Positions 23,620 to 33,626 of a stretch of 64,000 bases of DNA are shown here, piece by piece. Position 1 is the stretch's first letter; every line of letters begins with the position of its first letter. The notes beneath the pieces are model-generated. The model was not told the origin of the DNA, ran no database searches, and saw only the letters and a program-made list of their open reading frames with translations. Position numbers and translations under genes: made by a program. This DNA comes from Pseudevernia furfuracea (taxonomy: Eukaryota; Ascomycota; Lecanoromycetes; Lecanorales; Parmeliaceae): NCBI GenBank assembly GCA_022315425.1, contig JAIUPT010000034.1, forward strand, positions 806,001 through 870,000. Reading direction: 5' to 3'.

Positions 23620-26600
23620 GGTCATAATTTGTAATTTGTAATTTGTTCTGGGTCTGCTTTGGCGAAGTGCGGTATCTGTATAGTAGCATAAGCAGCATAA
23701 GCATGGTGACCGACAATGCCTATCAGAAGGCTTGGGATTTATTGCCTTCTCAACTAATCATTTACCTTTGAGCCGAGGGGTCGTTCCTAGTGGAAGTGGT
23801 GCCCAAAAAGACAACTAATTATTTAATTTTGTTGTAGCTTGCGGCACTCTTTACCGGGGCCTTGGAACTCATTGCCTCGTCACATGGCTATACAAGAGCT
23901 CTAGAGGTTTCAGTGCGTTTTTGTTTGGAAGACCGATGCTGTAAAAAGACCACCAACATTTTCCCAATAACATTGTGTCTTGCAGTTCACCAGGAATGTT
24001 GAGCTCGTTGCATACTTGATCGGCCTTCCAAGAATGGTTTTTTTACTCGAAAGTGTTCTTTGGATGAGACTGATATACCCCTGGAAGCATAATTGTCCGA
24101 ATCAACGGGGGGAGTCTTCTAGTCTTTTGTCCCTTCTTTCTTTTGCATGGGAAATAATTACCCTTGCGGATTTTTGATTGGATTGTTGATGATGATGAGA
24201 TGCAGGTGCCAATTTTTCCTTGGTCACGACTCACGACCCGCGTACAACATCCTTTTTCTCGGCAATTGCCGCGGGCGGGCCGTGGAGCACGCACACCTCC
24301 TAAGTAGAGCGTCGATCTAACGCCATGCACGGCGACTGAAACGATAGCTGCTGCAGACCAAACACTTTGCAGTTGCAATGGTCTGAACTGCGGCCATGTG
24401 AGGTAACCATACTTGCGGACGTTTTGGATTCTTAAATAGTAAGTGGTTTTGGCTTGGTGCTCTGGATATGGTGCAGAAGATTTTGAATGTGGACGGGTAA
24501 GAGCTCCGTGCATGAGACGTGTGATATGACCGGTCTGGCACGGCTTAGGATTTTGGCGACGGAGGATCTTCTTAGGTTTCTTCGAATAAGATGCAAGCTG
24601 CCGAATGACCGCGTGCACCACAGTACCCTTTCACAATCGAGTTTCGCTGAGCTTCTTTTTCTGGCGAGGACTCTGAAACTCGCGGGGGCTGATGGACTAG
24701 ATTTCGTTGTCTGCGAAAGCGGTTGAAGGTGTTGATCAGTCTTGAGATTGCCAACATGCCTCTCAAAGCAGATATCATCATCAGCACCGGAAGACACTTT
24801 AAGTGATGAAGGATGCATAGGACTTGAAGCCATAATAATTTGCTACCAGAAGTAAGCGACTCTAGTTCAGCCTCCGTGTCAAGATGAGTCGCTGCTTTGG
24901 ACGGCTCAAAGCCACGCATGTGCAATCTGTTACTTGACACAAGTTTAACAATATCTTTTGCAAAGCTACGCGTATTCTATCTGCCAAATCGCCGCCTGTT
25001 CGAAAAAACCTCCAGGCCTCAGTACGTTAGCCTGAGAAGGAGACTATCGGACATGGACGTGATTCTTGATCCAGGAGAATCGACAAGAAGAGCCCGTCGT
25101 TTCCGCAAGCTGCCTTCCAAATCTGGACCTCACACCTTTCGATACCAGAGCTAGAGAGGCGACCGAGACCCACTGATGGATTGACTGTTCAGAAGACCAA
25201 ACATTGTATGGTAGGAAGTCCAAACGGTGCGTGATTATTCTATCCCGATATCTACAGCGTCAGCAATCGACTCAAACACCATGAACTATTTTCTATAATG
25301 TGTCACGTGCCTCCTCTACTCTCCAGCTTTGATCAACTTCCCAAAGATTTCATCCACAGCCCCAAAACTTGAAACCCTACCAAATGCCTTCCTCCCCCCA
25401 AAATGAAAAAAATGAAAAAATAAAAAGCTCCGTCATATGTTCTATCTGTTGACTATTAACTCCTGAAGCAAATAGCAGTCGTTCTAAGTAAGTTGTCGTC
25501 GTGTTGATCGCCTTTGTTGTCTTTAATGCACTCACTCTCTGCAATTTCTTCCTTCATTGAGATGCCCATCGCCGCGCGAATAGTTTCCGCATACGTCGTT
25601 TAGTATCTACCGACGATGCAGCAGTAGATGCAACCGAGCAGACGTACTTGCTTCGCCAGTGTCGTGTCCCTTATCGTTAAAACCCTGCGAATAAGTATCC
25701 AAGCAGTTGTTAGCTCGCATATACCTTTATCTTCTTACACACGTTCCGCAATGCTTCTGTCTTCTCGCCCGGTTTCGGCCGCGTAGGTGATAACACCGCC
25801 AAGTACCAACCTCGTCCTCCTGGAACCAACCTTCCGGTTCAAACAACTGAGCTGGGTTGCGAAGAAGTGGAACTGGGCTGGGTCCTTGTTCTCTGAAGAT
25901 TAGGGAATGGCCAGTGATATATCAACGACTTCGTAGGTCAGTAGATCGGTCGCGACGAGCTCCGCCGATGGTTGGTCGTTGCAAGTCCCACACACCGAGA
26001 GAGAAAGTACCTTTTCAGTCTTCCCAGCTGGCGTTCAAGCCGAGTCATTCCGTGCGTCGCATTTGGTACAATGGCCCCGACCGTGCTGATGTGTCATCGC
26101 TCGACTGCTGTAAAGGTTCTAGCGCACAGGTGCATTTTCGGAAGGCGAGAGATGCTTGAGGGACTAGAGTAGAAGAATAAAAGCTTGAAGTCAGCTAAGT
26201 TGATACAGTGGAGCTGAGTGCAGGCTAATGACCATTCCGGAGAGCCGAATCCGCCCCGGTGCACTGGCGGGAGGCCAGTATAGGCCCCATCATGATGACA
26301 GTGTTATTTTTCGTTTGCGGGTTTTGGTTTCTCACCTCTAGTTCACCGGAATCTACACTGATCCACGAAGTAAGCTTTTCGTGCCAGCAAGCTTTCGCGG
26401 TTGTTATCGTCCATGATTCTATCAATGCATTGCAAATACAAAACTTTTCGCTAACGGGAGCCCTTTCTGCCTATGGCAGCCTTTCCAGAGCTTTGATCAA
26501 ACTTCATCAGTCCCGCCCGTAAACAAATCTATACCATCAACTTAAACGCGCGGGTCTGCAGCGCATGTCCCGGGCCGCGAGGTCATGAACACAGAATAAA

Positions 26601-27128
26601 GTCCGTTGTGCTATCAGTATTACTGAAAGCTGGTTGCAATGTCATCAGTGAGGAGAGTTGGATGTGTTTGGTCATTTTCGTTTCGCAACGTTTTCGAAGA
26701 CCACATTTCGGCTCGCAACAGCGGAACTTCTTGGCATTCTCTCCAAGGTACGGACCCGAGATTATCCGTGTGTCTTGTAGTGTGTTGCAAGGGTGGGGTA
26801 TTTTGTCCTGAGAATTAATTTCAAGATGTATCTGCGCGGAGCACTTGGACGACGAAACAATGACAATAGGGAAACGCACGCGCGCCGTTTCCTGAATCCT
26901 AGAACGGGTTTCGATGGATGAGAAGATGTGAATAAAGCTCCTCTATGTTGAAGAAAATGTGCGCTGGGTTCGGGTACGCCACCGTATCTCAATCCTCCCC
27001 AACACAGCCACCCCCAACAGGCACTCCAGACGTCAAAGGCGCTCTGGCCATCTCAGAGCATACATCATAATAACGCTCGGACAAAGTGATAAGCCCCCTC
27101 TTGTTCAACACCACCATCTACCGACCCT
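23620..27128. other. Long intergenic region, nothing recognised
   Basis: About 3.5 kb with only short open frames on both strands and no domain, RNA gene or repeat that I can support. A short A-rich run with repeated ATGAAAAA words lies near 25400. The right end abuts the gag-only LTR element, and if that element interrupts the RNase H-like gene, the last few codons of that gene would lie just left of 27129. Confidence 0.4.
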
Positions 27129-27277
27129 TGTTGGACGTGCCTAGATCGTTCCATGCATCTCATGTTTGTCCTTTGTTAGATAGATCTCTTTGTCGGGCCA
27201 TGGGTTATATACCCATGGACCTCCTCCGTAGACCATCATGCTTTTGCTATCACACTGCTGCACCTGCTGAGTTGACA
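27129..27277 (+). repeat. Left LTR of the gag-only element
   Basis: It starts TGTTGGACG and ends GTTGACA. It contains an 8-bp inverted repeat, CCATGGGT against ACCCATGG, around a TATAT core, which may place the promoter TATA in a hairpin. Confidence 0.8.
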
Positions 27278-27281
27278 GGTT

Positions 27282-27980
27282 ATGACAGTTGGTATACATG
27301 AGATTCTTCTTGAGAATATGACCTCAGACGACAGTGATTGGAAGTCAGCCAACTCTTGGATCGAGGGCAACATTCGTATGTCTCTTGAGTCTGGCGGTTA
27401 TACTCACATCTCGAGGATTACCGGGGCTTACAAATCCAAAGGATACACATCCCGGGAAGTACTCTGGAGGACCATTAGCCGTGCCAATCTCGATGATTAC
27501 AAGTCAATTACCGAGTATGTGAAGGCCATTGAACAAGTCAAGACGAAACTCGCTGAACTAGGACACACGTACATATGGGAGATCACAACATCTTTTCTTC
27601 ATGGACTCCCATCCTCGTACGAATCCTTTATGGAAATCATTCTAAACAGCCGTGACAAGGACTCCAATGGCAAGCTTCTCGAGTCAGACTTTGACAATGT
27701 CGTGGAACAACTAATTAACCGAGAACGTCGTCAGAAGTTGATGTCCAGTGACGACAACAGTAAGGCACCTCTAGCCAGAAACAACAACAATAACAATAAC
27801 AACAAGAATAACAACAACAAGGCACCCTGCAGCGAGTTTGATAACGTTCACGAAAAGATCTGCTTCTTCAAGCAACAGGATCAGGCCCCAGGCTGGTGGT
27901 TGGAACGTAACAAGGATCGACTTGAGGAGTACAACAAGAAGAACAAGAATGAGAGACCAAAGCTACAAAAATCATGCTAA
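27282..27980 (+). CDS. Copia-type Gag protein (232 aa), UBN2-like
   Basis: The open frame runs from just inside the primer-binding region to 27980. The first ATG lies in the primer-binding word, so the ATG at 27318 (MTSDDSDW) may be the real start. Residues about 10-150 fit the UBN2-type gag of Copia elements: a DW..AN.WI start, then SREVLW, then HGLPSSYESF. A run of Asn codons with AAC/AAT slippage follows near residues 166-180. The end resembles the zinc-knuckle region of fungal Copia gags (C...HEKICFFK..), but the second Cys of the usual CX2C pair is absent. Gag would build the virus-like particle. With no pol the element depends on another one. Confidence 0.8.
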   Translation: MTVGIHEILLENMTSDDSDWKSANSWIEGNIRMSLESGGYTHISRITGAYKSKGYTSREVLWRTISRANLDDYKSITEYVKAIEQVKTKLAELGHTYIWEITTSFLHGLPSSYESFMEIILNSRDKDSNGKLLESDFDNVVEQLINRERRQKLMSSDDNSKAPLARNNNNNNNNKNNNNKAPCSEFDNVHEKICFFKQQDQAPGWWLERNKDRLEEYNKKNKNERPKLQKSC

Positions 27981-28089
27981 GGATTGGTTATGGACTTGGG
28001 GAGATTTGGATGTATGCAGGGCTATGACTGGGACGTCATGGACTGCTGGAGATTTCGACGTATGCATGGCTATGACTAGTCAGGGGGAA

Positions 28090-28251
28090 AGTTGGACGTG
28101 CCTAGATCATTCCATGCATCTCATGTTTGCATCTCATGTTTGTCCTTTGTTAGATAGATCTCTTTGTCGGGCCATGGGTTATATACCCATGGACCTCCTC
28201 CATAGACCATCATGCTTTTGCTATCACACTGCTGCACCTGCTGGGTTGACA
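28090..28251 (+). repeat. Right LTR of the gag-only element
   Basis: It is a copy of 27129-27277 with a 13-bp internal duplication and three substitutions, and its first base is A instead of T. It directly abuts the truncated RNase H-like frame on the opposite strand. Confidence 0.8.
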
Positions 28252-28776
28252 CCTGATCGGCGAATCCGAATCCGAGTCCACAAACCCAGGCTCCATCTGA
28301 TCCAACTCCCCATTGACCACCACATGAGCCACCCCGTTGCGACCCCTCGGCACCCAAACCCAATCGATCGTCCCCGCCTCCAGCACTTCCCCCTCAAGAA
28401 CCAGCGCCCGCTCGACCAAGTCCCTATCCGCAATCTCCCGGCCCCGGTGGTTCCGGAACCCGTTCCTCATCCACTTGAAGCACCATTGCGTCATGCATCC
28501 GATCACGTAGGCTGAGTCTGTGAAGATGGAAACGTCCATGTGTGGGCATGAGGGCATCCGTTGGGCTTTGGCCCGTGCTTGCTCGAGCGCTAGGATGATG
28601 GCGGATAGTTGGGCGCGGTGGGCCGTTGGTGTTGGAGAGGATGGCAGGCGGTCGGTCCAGGTTGTGCGGCGGTCGTACTTGTTAGTCATCACGACCGCTG
28701 CTGCTGCGATGGCGGCGTCGGGTTGGCGGTTGCGGCGGCAGCCACCGTTGGCGTAGAGGTCCATGATGTAAGGCAT
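28252..28776 (-). pseudogene. RNase H-like gene, 3' end cut by the LTR element, catalytic residues lost
   Basis: The minus-strand frame starts at 28776 and reads an RNase H fold until the LTR at 28251, where it runs into element sequence. The layout fits fungal RNase HI-like proteins: YANGGCRRN, then AHRAQLSAIILALEQA, then FTDSAYVIGCMTQW, then WVPRGRNGVAH. At the four acidic catalytic positions only one Asp (in FTDS) is kept. The others read Asn (YANG), Gln (RAQL) and His (GVAH). RNase H activity is therefore unlikely. Across the element, the minus strand left of 27129 could continue the frame for about seven codons before a stop, which fits an insertion near the original C-terminus. It may be a pseudogene or a protein kept for binding only. 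Confidence 0.75.
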
Positions 28777-29343
28777 GGCGGGGGCGGAGGAGGTTTGATC
28801 TCTAATTCGTGGACGAGCAGTGGGGCGGATCGATGTTGTTGGTAGGACCGCGTTGCTGTGAGTGCCAGCTACTGTTCTGGAACGTCTAGGTTGCTTCGCC
28901 TAGACTTTGACGGAATACAAACAACGAGTGTGGTCCTCTCCACTGTGTCTTGATGAAATGGACTGGTGTGCGAAAGATAAGTCTATGAAGGTCTTGCAGT
29001 CTGCACTCCTTGTTCAAGCACAGGTATGAGCAGTGACTTGGCAAAGTTCAGAGGGTGTTAAGAGCCTTCTGCATCCAGAACACGTCACGTGACTCGTACA
29101 GTGGTTCAGAACCTCAATTGAATGCTCCAAACGTGTACATACCCTCCTTTGCACTGTTCTAAAGAGTCCAGAGAGTTCTGTTTTACTTAATGTCAGTGCC
29201 TGTTCCTTTGCATTCGGAAGAATACAGACGCGATTATTTGTGAGCCAAGTTCAAGTTATGATTCGACCGTCCCCAACCCCCGCAATTTGATATGTATTGA
29301 AGAAAAGTAGTCTTCCCTCGGACAGTGCAGATCTGCTAAGCCT
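28777..29343. other. Gap between two decayed genes
   Basis: It would include the promoter of the RNase H-like gene. No other gene, RNA or repeat is seen. Confidence 0.4.
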
Positions 29344-29466
29344 GTGTTAGCAGTATGCCAGTATTCTAGGCACATTAAACTTCTGCGAAGGTTACAGAGC
29401 ACATACTACCTCGAGCCCGCCGGCTCGCACGGTGTCTGGGGTCTCGAAGATTACTACTTCCTTCCT
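29344..29466 (+). pseudogene. Fragment of a PTPA (PP2A activator, Rrd1/Rrd2-type) gene
   Basis: About 41 codons match the family hallmark: a RRLQSTYYLEPAGSHGVWGL stretch, then ED and YYFLP. This is the region that forms the peptidyl-prolyl isomerase and PP2A-binding surface of phosphotyrosyl phosphatase activators. The usual continuation (a WGS-type word) is missing, and the reading turns into unrelated sequence that runs into a subtilase remnant. Neither the start nor the rest of the protein is present, so this is a non-functional fragment left by rearrangement. Confidence 0.8.
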
Positions 29467-29528
29467 GTTTCCATTGTTGATGATATTCACGATACGTACA
29501 GATACAGGCGGTGTGCGAAAACTCAGTC

Positions 29529-30267
29529 CTGGTCGAAGACTGCGGTCGAACTTATGGAAATGCTGCTGGAGTATTCAACGACACCGAGCCAGAAGCAGCG
29601 GACTCAAATGCCCATTTCAATTGGCAACCAGATGCACCTCACGACATTGACATCATGTCATGGCCTCTGAACACCCGGTTGCCGTAGAAGCTTCGAGGCC
29701 ACCTCTATGACATTGGAGCTGGTATTGACACCTACATATATTTAATTGACAACGGTGTAAACGTCCACAATCGTGTTAGTAATGAGCTCCCGCTCTCCGA
29801 TGTTGAGATTCTAATTCCATTCCAGGAATTCACCAGCATGCCCTGGCCACCGCGGCCAGCAGAATGGCATTACGCCCCCGGTATCTCCCAGACCCAGACA
29901 GGTGACTCCCATGGCGGACTTGGGTCCTATGTCGCTTCTAAGCTGCTAGATGGAGAAGTGGTGTCTCGAAAAGCTCCCAGCTGGTCATCGTGATATCTTC
30001 TTTAACACTGGCTGACCAGCACTGGGCGTTTTTTACTGCTTTAGATGATATCTTATCAAGAGGTCGGAGAAGAGACGTGGTTGTGTACTCGCGGGCCTCG
30101 ACACACACCGCGAGGGGCCGCTATCCTCGTAGTTATAAGAAATGAGTCTAGACGCGGGTATCCTTACAGTAGTACCCGCGGGCAACAAGGCTCACCGTTC
30201 CCAGGAAATAGACACCTTGCCTGCTATCAAAACTACACCAACCACGATGCAGAAAATCGTGAGATGA
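29529..30267 (+). pseudogene. Broken subtilase (peptidase S8) gene
   Basis: Pieces in order match a fungal S8 protease. A lead-in ends MSWPLNTRLP and is followed by a TAG stop at 29685. The Asp region TYIYLIDNGVN comes next, then a typical intron (29775-29825, GTTAGT...CCAG). The His region GDSHGGLGSYVASK follows. After a frame change comes SLTLADQHWAFFTALDDIL. After another frame change comes the oxyanion-hole part VVPAGNKAHRSQEID. Reading ends at 30267 before any active-site Ser region. One stop and at least two frame changes show that it is dead. The intact intron shows it derives from a genomic copy, not a retrocopy. Confidence 0.8.
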
Positions 30268-31000
30268 CTGTCGCTTGAGTGTCATTATAGGATTGAACTG
30301 CTCTTTCGGCTCTATAGTCTTCCCTACACTTCTATTCTATAGGGTCTGACTCGACGCACTGACAACCCTACACTGCGCATTTGGCTTGACGCAAGAGGGA
30401 TTGAGACTGATGATCTGTGATGGTCCGACGTGCAGGTGAGTTCGGTTGAATTGGAGCAACGCCAAAAGTCGGCGGCGGGCGACCCCTCCAATTCCCAGAG
30501 GAGTATGGCGTGTCACCCTCTGCCCTTTCGTGTTCCTCTTTGGCCAGATGCCAATGCGTCTTTGAATAGTGTCTACGAGGTCAGTCACAGAACAGTCTGC
30601 ACAAGTCTTGATTCTCTTAGTCTCCATCATGGAGAAGTTGAAAAGTTTTGGCATCCGTATGGATAGTGTCGTTGACTGGCTCCAAGTGGCATAATCGACT
30701 CTTTGATTTCGGGAACTCCTACATAACAGGTCTTCTCCTCTTTACATGTAAAGCAACAATTGGAACACGGGGACCCCTCACGGTCATTGAGGCTTCTCGA
30801 ATTGCTTTATCCCACGGAGTGTATTATATAATTCGGTACAAGAGTCCTAAGGGTTGGGACTTGGGAATGGTGGCAAAAACAATTAGCTTTGAAGTCATTA
30901 CCGGATGTGGAAAGTTTGCCGAGTCAAAAGATCTAATGAAGTCTGGTGTTTGTCATACATTTGAATATATAATTAAATAGAGAAAAATTGAATGTTCAAA
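30268..31000. other. Intergenic, nothing recognised
   Basis: Short frames on both strands (for example 30648-30980) show no known domain. The interval separates the subtilase remnant from the tRNA gene. Confidence 0.4.
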
Positions 31001-31140
31001 GCCCGGGTGGCACAATGTAAATTTCACTTTCTAAGTCCGCGCTCTCATATTATTATGCTAACTGACGGATTAGTGGCTAGCGCGTGAGACTTTTAAAAAG
31101 TGGCATCTCAAGGTTGAGGGTTCGAGCCCCTCCTCGGGCG
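31001..31140 (+). tRNA. tRNA-Lys(UUU) gene with a 9-nt anticodon-loop intron and a 57-bp D-loop insertion
   Basis: Without two insertions the gene folds as a standard tRNA. The acceptor stem is GCCCGGG with CTCGGGC (one G-U pair). The D-stem GCAC/GCGC has one A-C mismatch, and the D-loop AATTGGCTA carries G18-G19 and A21. The anticodon stem is TGAGA/TCTCA with loop CTTTTAA and anticodon TTT. The T-stem is GAGGG/CCCTC with loop TTCGAGC, and the discriminator is G. A 9-nt intron (31096-31104) lies between positions 37 and 38, the canonical place. A second insertion (31017-31073) splits the D-loop between positions 16 and 17, inside the A box. The B box GGTTCGAGCCC is intact. The gene may be silent unless the insertion is tolerated or removed. 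Confidence 0.8.
31017..31073 (+). other. 57-bp intron-like insertion in the tRNA D-loop
   Basis: It starts GTAAAT, ends ATTAG, and carries GCTAACTGAC, a fungal branch-site-like word, 8-12 bases before the 3' end. Its length matches the spliceosomal introns of neighbouring protein genes. Removing exactly GT...AG restores a canonical D-loop. No target duplication is evident. Confidence 0.65.
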
Positions 31141-31147
31141 AATATAC

Positions 31148-31152
31148 TTTTT
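31148..31152 (+). terminator. RNA polymerase III terminator (T5)
   Basis: Five T residues lie 8 bases after the tRNA 3' end, the usual position for Pol III termination. Confidence 0.7.
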
Positions 31153-33626
31153 GCCTTCTTTTCATGCTTACTACAATGGCGAGTAGTCATGAACTCATCA
31201 CACAGGGCACAACAAGATGACAGAAAGTTTTGGTGTGGGAGGTATAGCGAGCCGAGGCAAGCGCCAAGATCTTGCTTGAAGCCCCACCACACTTCTTGCA
31301 TCAAATATCTTGAGACTTTTCCACATCTTCAGAGGTTGATCGAGCGTTAGTCAGATGCTCTTTAAACGTGAGTACATAGATGCTTTTTGTCGTGTGCACT
31401 CGAAAATCGTGAGCAGTGGCTGTAAGGCACCTACTTTGAAAGCTCGAAAATCGGGATTATGACTGGGATATCTCATTTCCTCACAACAAGTGATCGTACT
31501 TATCGTTTAGCATACTCAACACTGCGAGAAGATCAAAAAGGTCAGGCAGGTGATCAGAGTTTTATTATTCCAGACAAAAGAGTCCAGACACAAGAGAGAT
31601 TGAGATATCGAGAAAGAGCAGAACGTATAAATTATGGCGAAGCAAGAGCCTCTGTGAGCTAAGAGTCTTCGGGATTTTCCTCTCCTGTCATAGATTTTCG
31701 TCGAAAGAAATCGGACTATTCAGCGCGCCCAATCGCCGCAAGGCTTCCACGTCACCAAAGTGGAGCCCACACATACGAAGTCACACGACACTCGAAGTAC
31801 TTTATATCAAGCGCTGTTCAGATAGCTAAAGTAGCAGGCCATGTTTCTTGTCGCCGCAGGAGGCATTTACTCAGAGCAGACCGAACTGCGTCTAGAGACA
31901 CTCATACGCTGACATGGAGCGAAAAACTAGCGAGTATCATATCAGTGCTTGGGGGCCAACACAGTGTTTTGCAAGTCATAATGCTGGTCATTGGCGTCAA
32001 CGGCGTTGCGGAAGAACAGCTCATGGTTATGATAGCATCAACGCTCAACAAAATCCCTTGACGGGCATCGGCAAGACGTCAACCAGACAGCAATGACGTC
32101 GAGCAAGTATCAGGAAGGCACACAAGCTTTTTTTTATTCACTCGACCCTGAGAAAGCTGATCGCCGATTTCAACCCCATCAAACCACCCCACCAAGAATT
32201 TGTTTACCATCCCATAACCTGGATGAATGACCACAAGATATAAGTGCGCATTGTTGAAACATCTCACGAATGTAATAAGCCTAGAGGCAATGGTGGTGTA
32301 GCTATCTAATCGTGTTGATGGTAGTTTTTCTAGAATCCTATCGAAAGGCATGGGCTGAGCACTTGTTTGATTTTTACTTACTACCTACCTACTGCAGAAG
32401 TGCATCCAAGTAGAGATGTACCAAGCCGCCAAGTCTCGGCGAACCTTCCATACTCGGAATAACTTCCCTATTCGGAACACATTAATCGGTAACACAATGG
32501 ACTGCACTGAGCCGGAATATTGGAGTTGGAATTTTTGAGTCGGAAAAAACGTCAGCGATTGAACGTGCTCTTGTGTATTTCATGAGAGACCTATATCTAG
32601 TCAGTTGAAGTAATCCATGATAGGGAAAATCTGTGATCAAGCCTTTCGTTGTCGAGTTATGTAGAAAACCCATCTTTGCGATGTTCCGCGAGCCAACACT
32701 ATGCATTTGTCTAGTTACCGACGCGGTGGTTTTGCTATTAGGGCCGAAATCGGCAGGGAAATGATTTTATCCTACCTGATTTATCACGAATCTTTATTGA
32801 CCTCTTATATTTTTTGAGCTGAGAGAAGACCATCTTAGTAAAAAACTGTTAGGCAGCATATTCCCAATCTATTTCCGTGTTTCTATTAGGACTGCCGTGG
32901 TAAGACATATTTGCTTATTTCCAAAACATGGCAGCCGCCTACTAGGTTTACCAATATATGCAGGTCTCAATTATGCGTCACATATTGACAGGCTACGATT
33001 AGATTGTAGGAAGAGTTAGGCATTGTGCAGCCTCGAAGACGGCCGGAAATCCCAAGCATAGGCTCGCATGAGGGACAAATTTCTGTTGGACCAATCTCAA
33101 GATCTCAACCTTCGAACTCCGCAGCAGGTTCCCGGCCGTCCCGGCCAGATGCAAAAGACGGGCTATACAGGCGCTGCTCGGTTTGTCCATGCTGCTTCCG
33201 TTGGTCGCAATCATCGGACAGTTGCAGCACCATCTTCACGCAGCTGTTGTCTAATTTTTCATTGGCCAACAACCTCAAGAAATGATGAGAGGTTCAACAA
33301 AATCATCTTAAATGTCGAACTCTCAATTGAAGTTTCACTACATACAACAATCCCACTTCTATCTCTAACGTCTTTTTCTTTTCAAGATGAACTGCTAGCG
33401 TCAGCCCTGCATTCGCTTAATGTTGATTTCTAGACCCTTGCAGATCTTCTACTCTAGCGCTGTCAACCCGACGCCGTGAACCCAGATGACCGGTGCCAAG
33501 GCCAGCTCCCCTCCCCTCGGCGCACAATCAACAGCACACACACGACAGCCATTTCCCCCCCTCACAGCTTATTCATGTCAACCCAATTCTCATCTCCAGC
33601 TTCATACATTTTTTCAATTCTATTCT
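31153..33626. other. Intergenic, nothing recognised; 5' leader of the regulator gene at the right
   Basis: About 2.5 kb with only short frames. The last roughly 150 bp before 33627 are pyrimidine-rich, as is common just upstream of fungal start codons. Confidence 0.45.

Larger units (their letters stand above)
27129..28251 (+). mobile_element. Gag-only Copia-type LTR element (TR-GAG-like)
   Basis: A 149-bp left LTR (27129-27277) and a 162-bp right LTR (28090-28251) enclose one gag gene and little else. The LTRs differ by a few substitutions and by a 13-bp tandem duplication (CATCTCATGTTTG) in the right copy, so the insertion is much younger than those in the AT-rich block. A primer-binding-like GGTTATGA follows the left LTR, and a purine tract AGGGGGAAA precedes the right one. 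There is no protease, integrase or reverse transcriptase. Just after gag (28003-28080) two copies of a roughly 35-bp unit ending CTATGACT stand in tandem. No convincing 5-bp target duplication is seen; AGG on the minus strand is shared at both junctions. Confidence 0.85.

Noticed and set aside
27124..28256. Target-site duplication for the gag-only element
   Set aside because: ACCCT on the left and CCTGA on the right do not match over 5 bp; only a 3-base match is shared.
31084..31350. 88-codon frame and its opposite-strand partner
   Set aside because: They overlap the tRNA gene and its 3' flank; the apparent protein is translated tRNA sequence.
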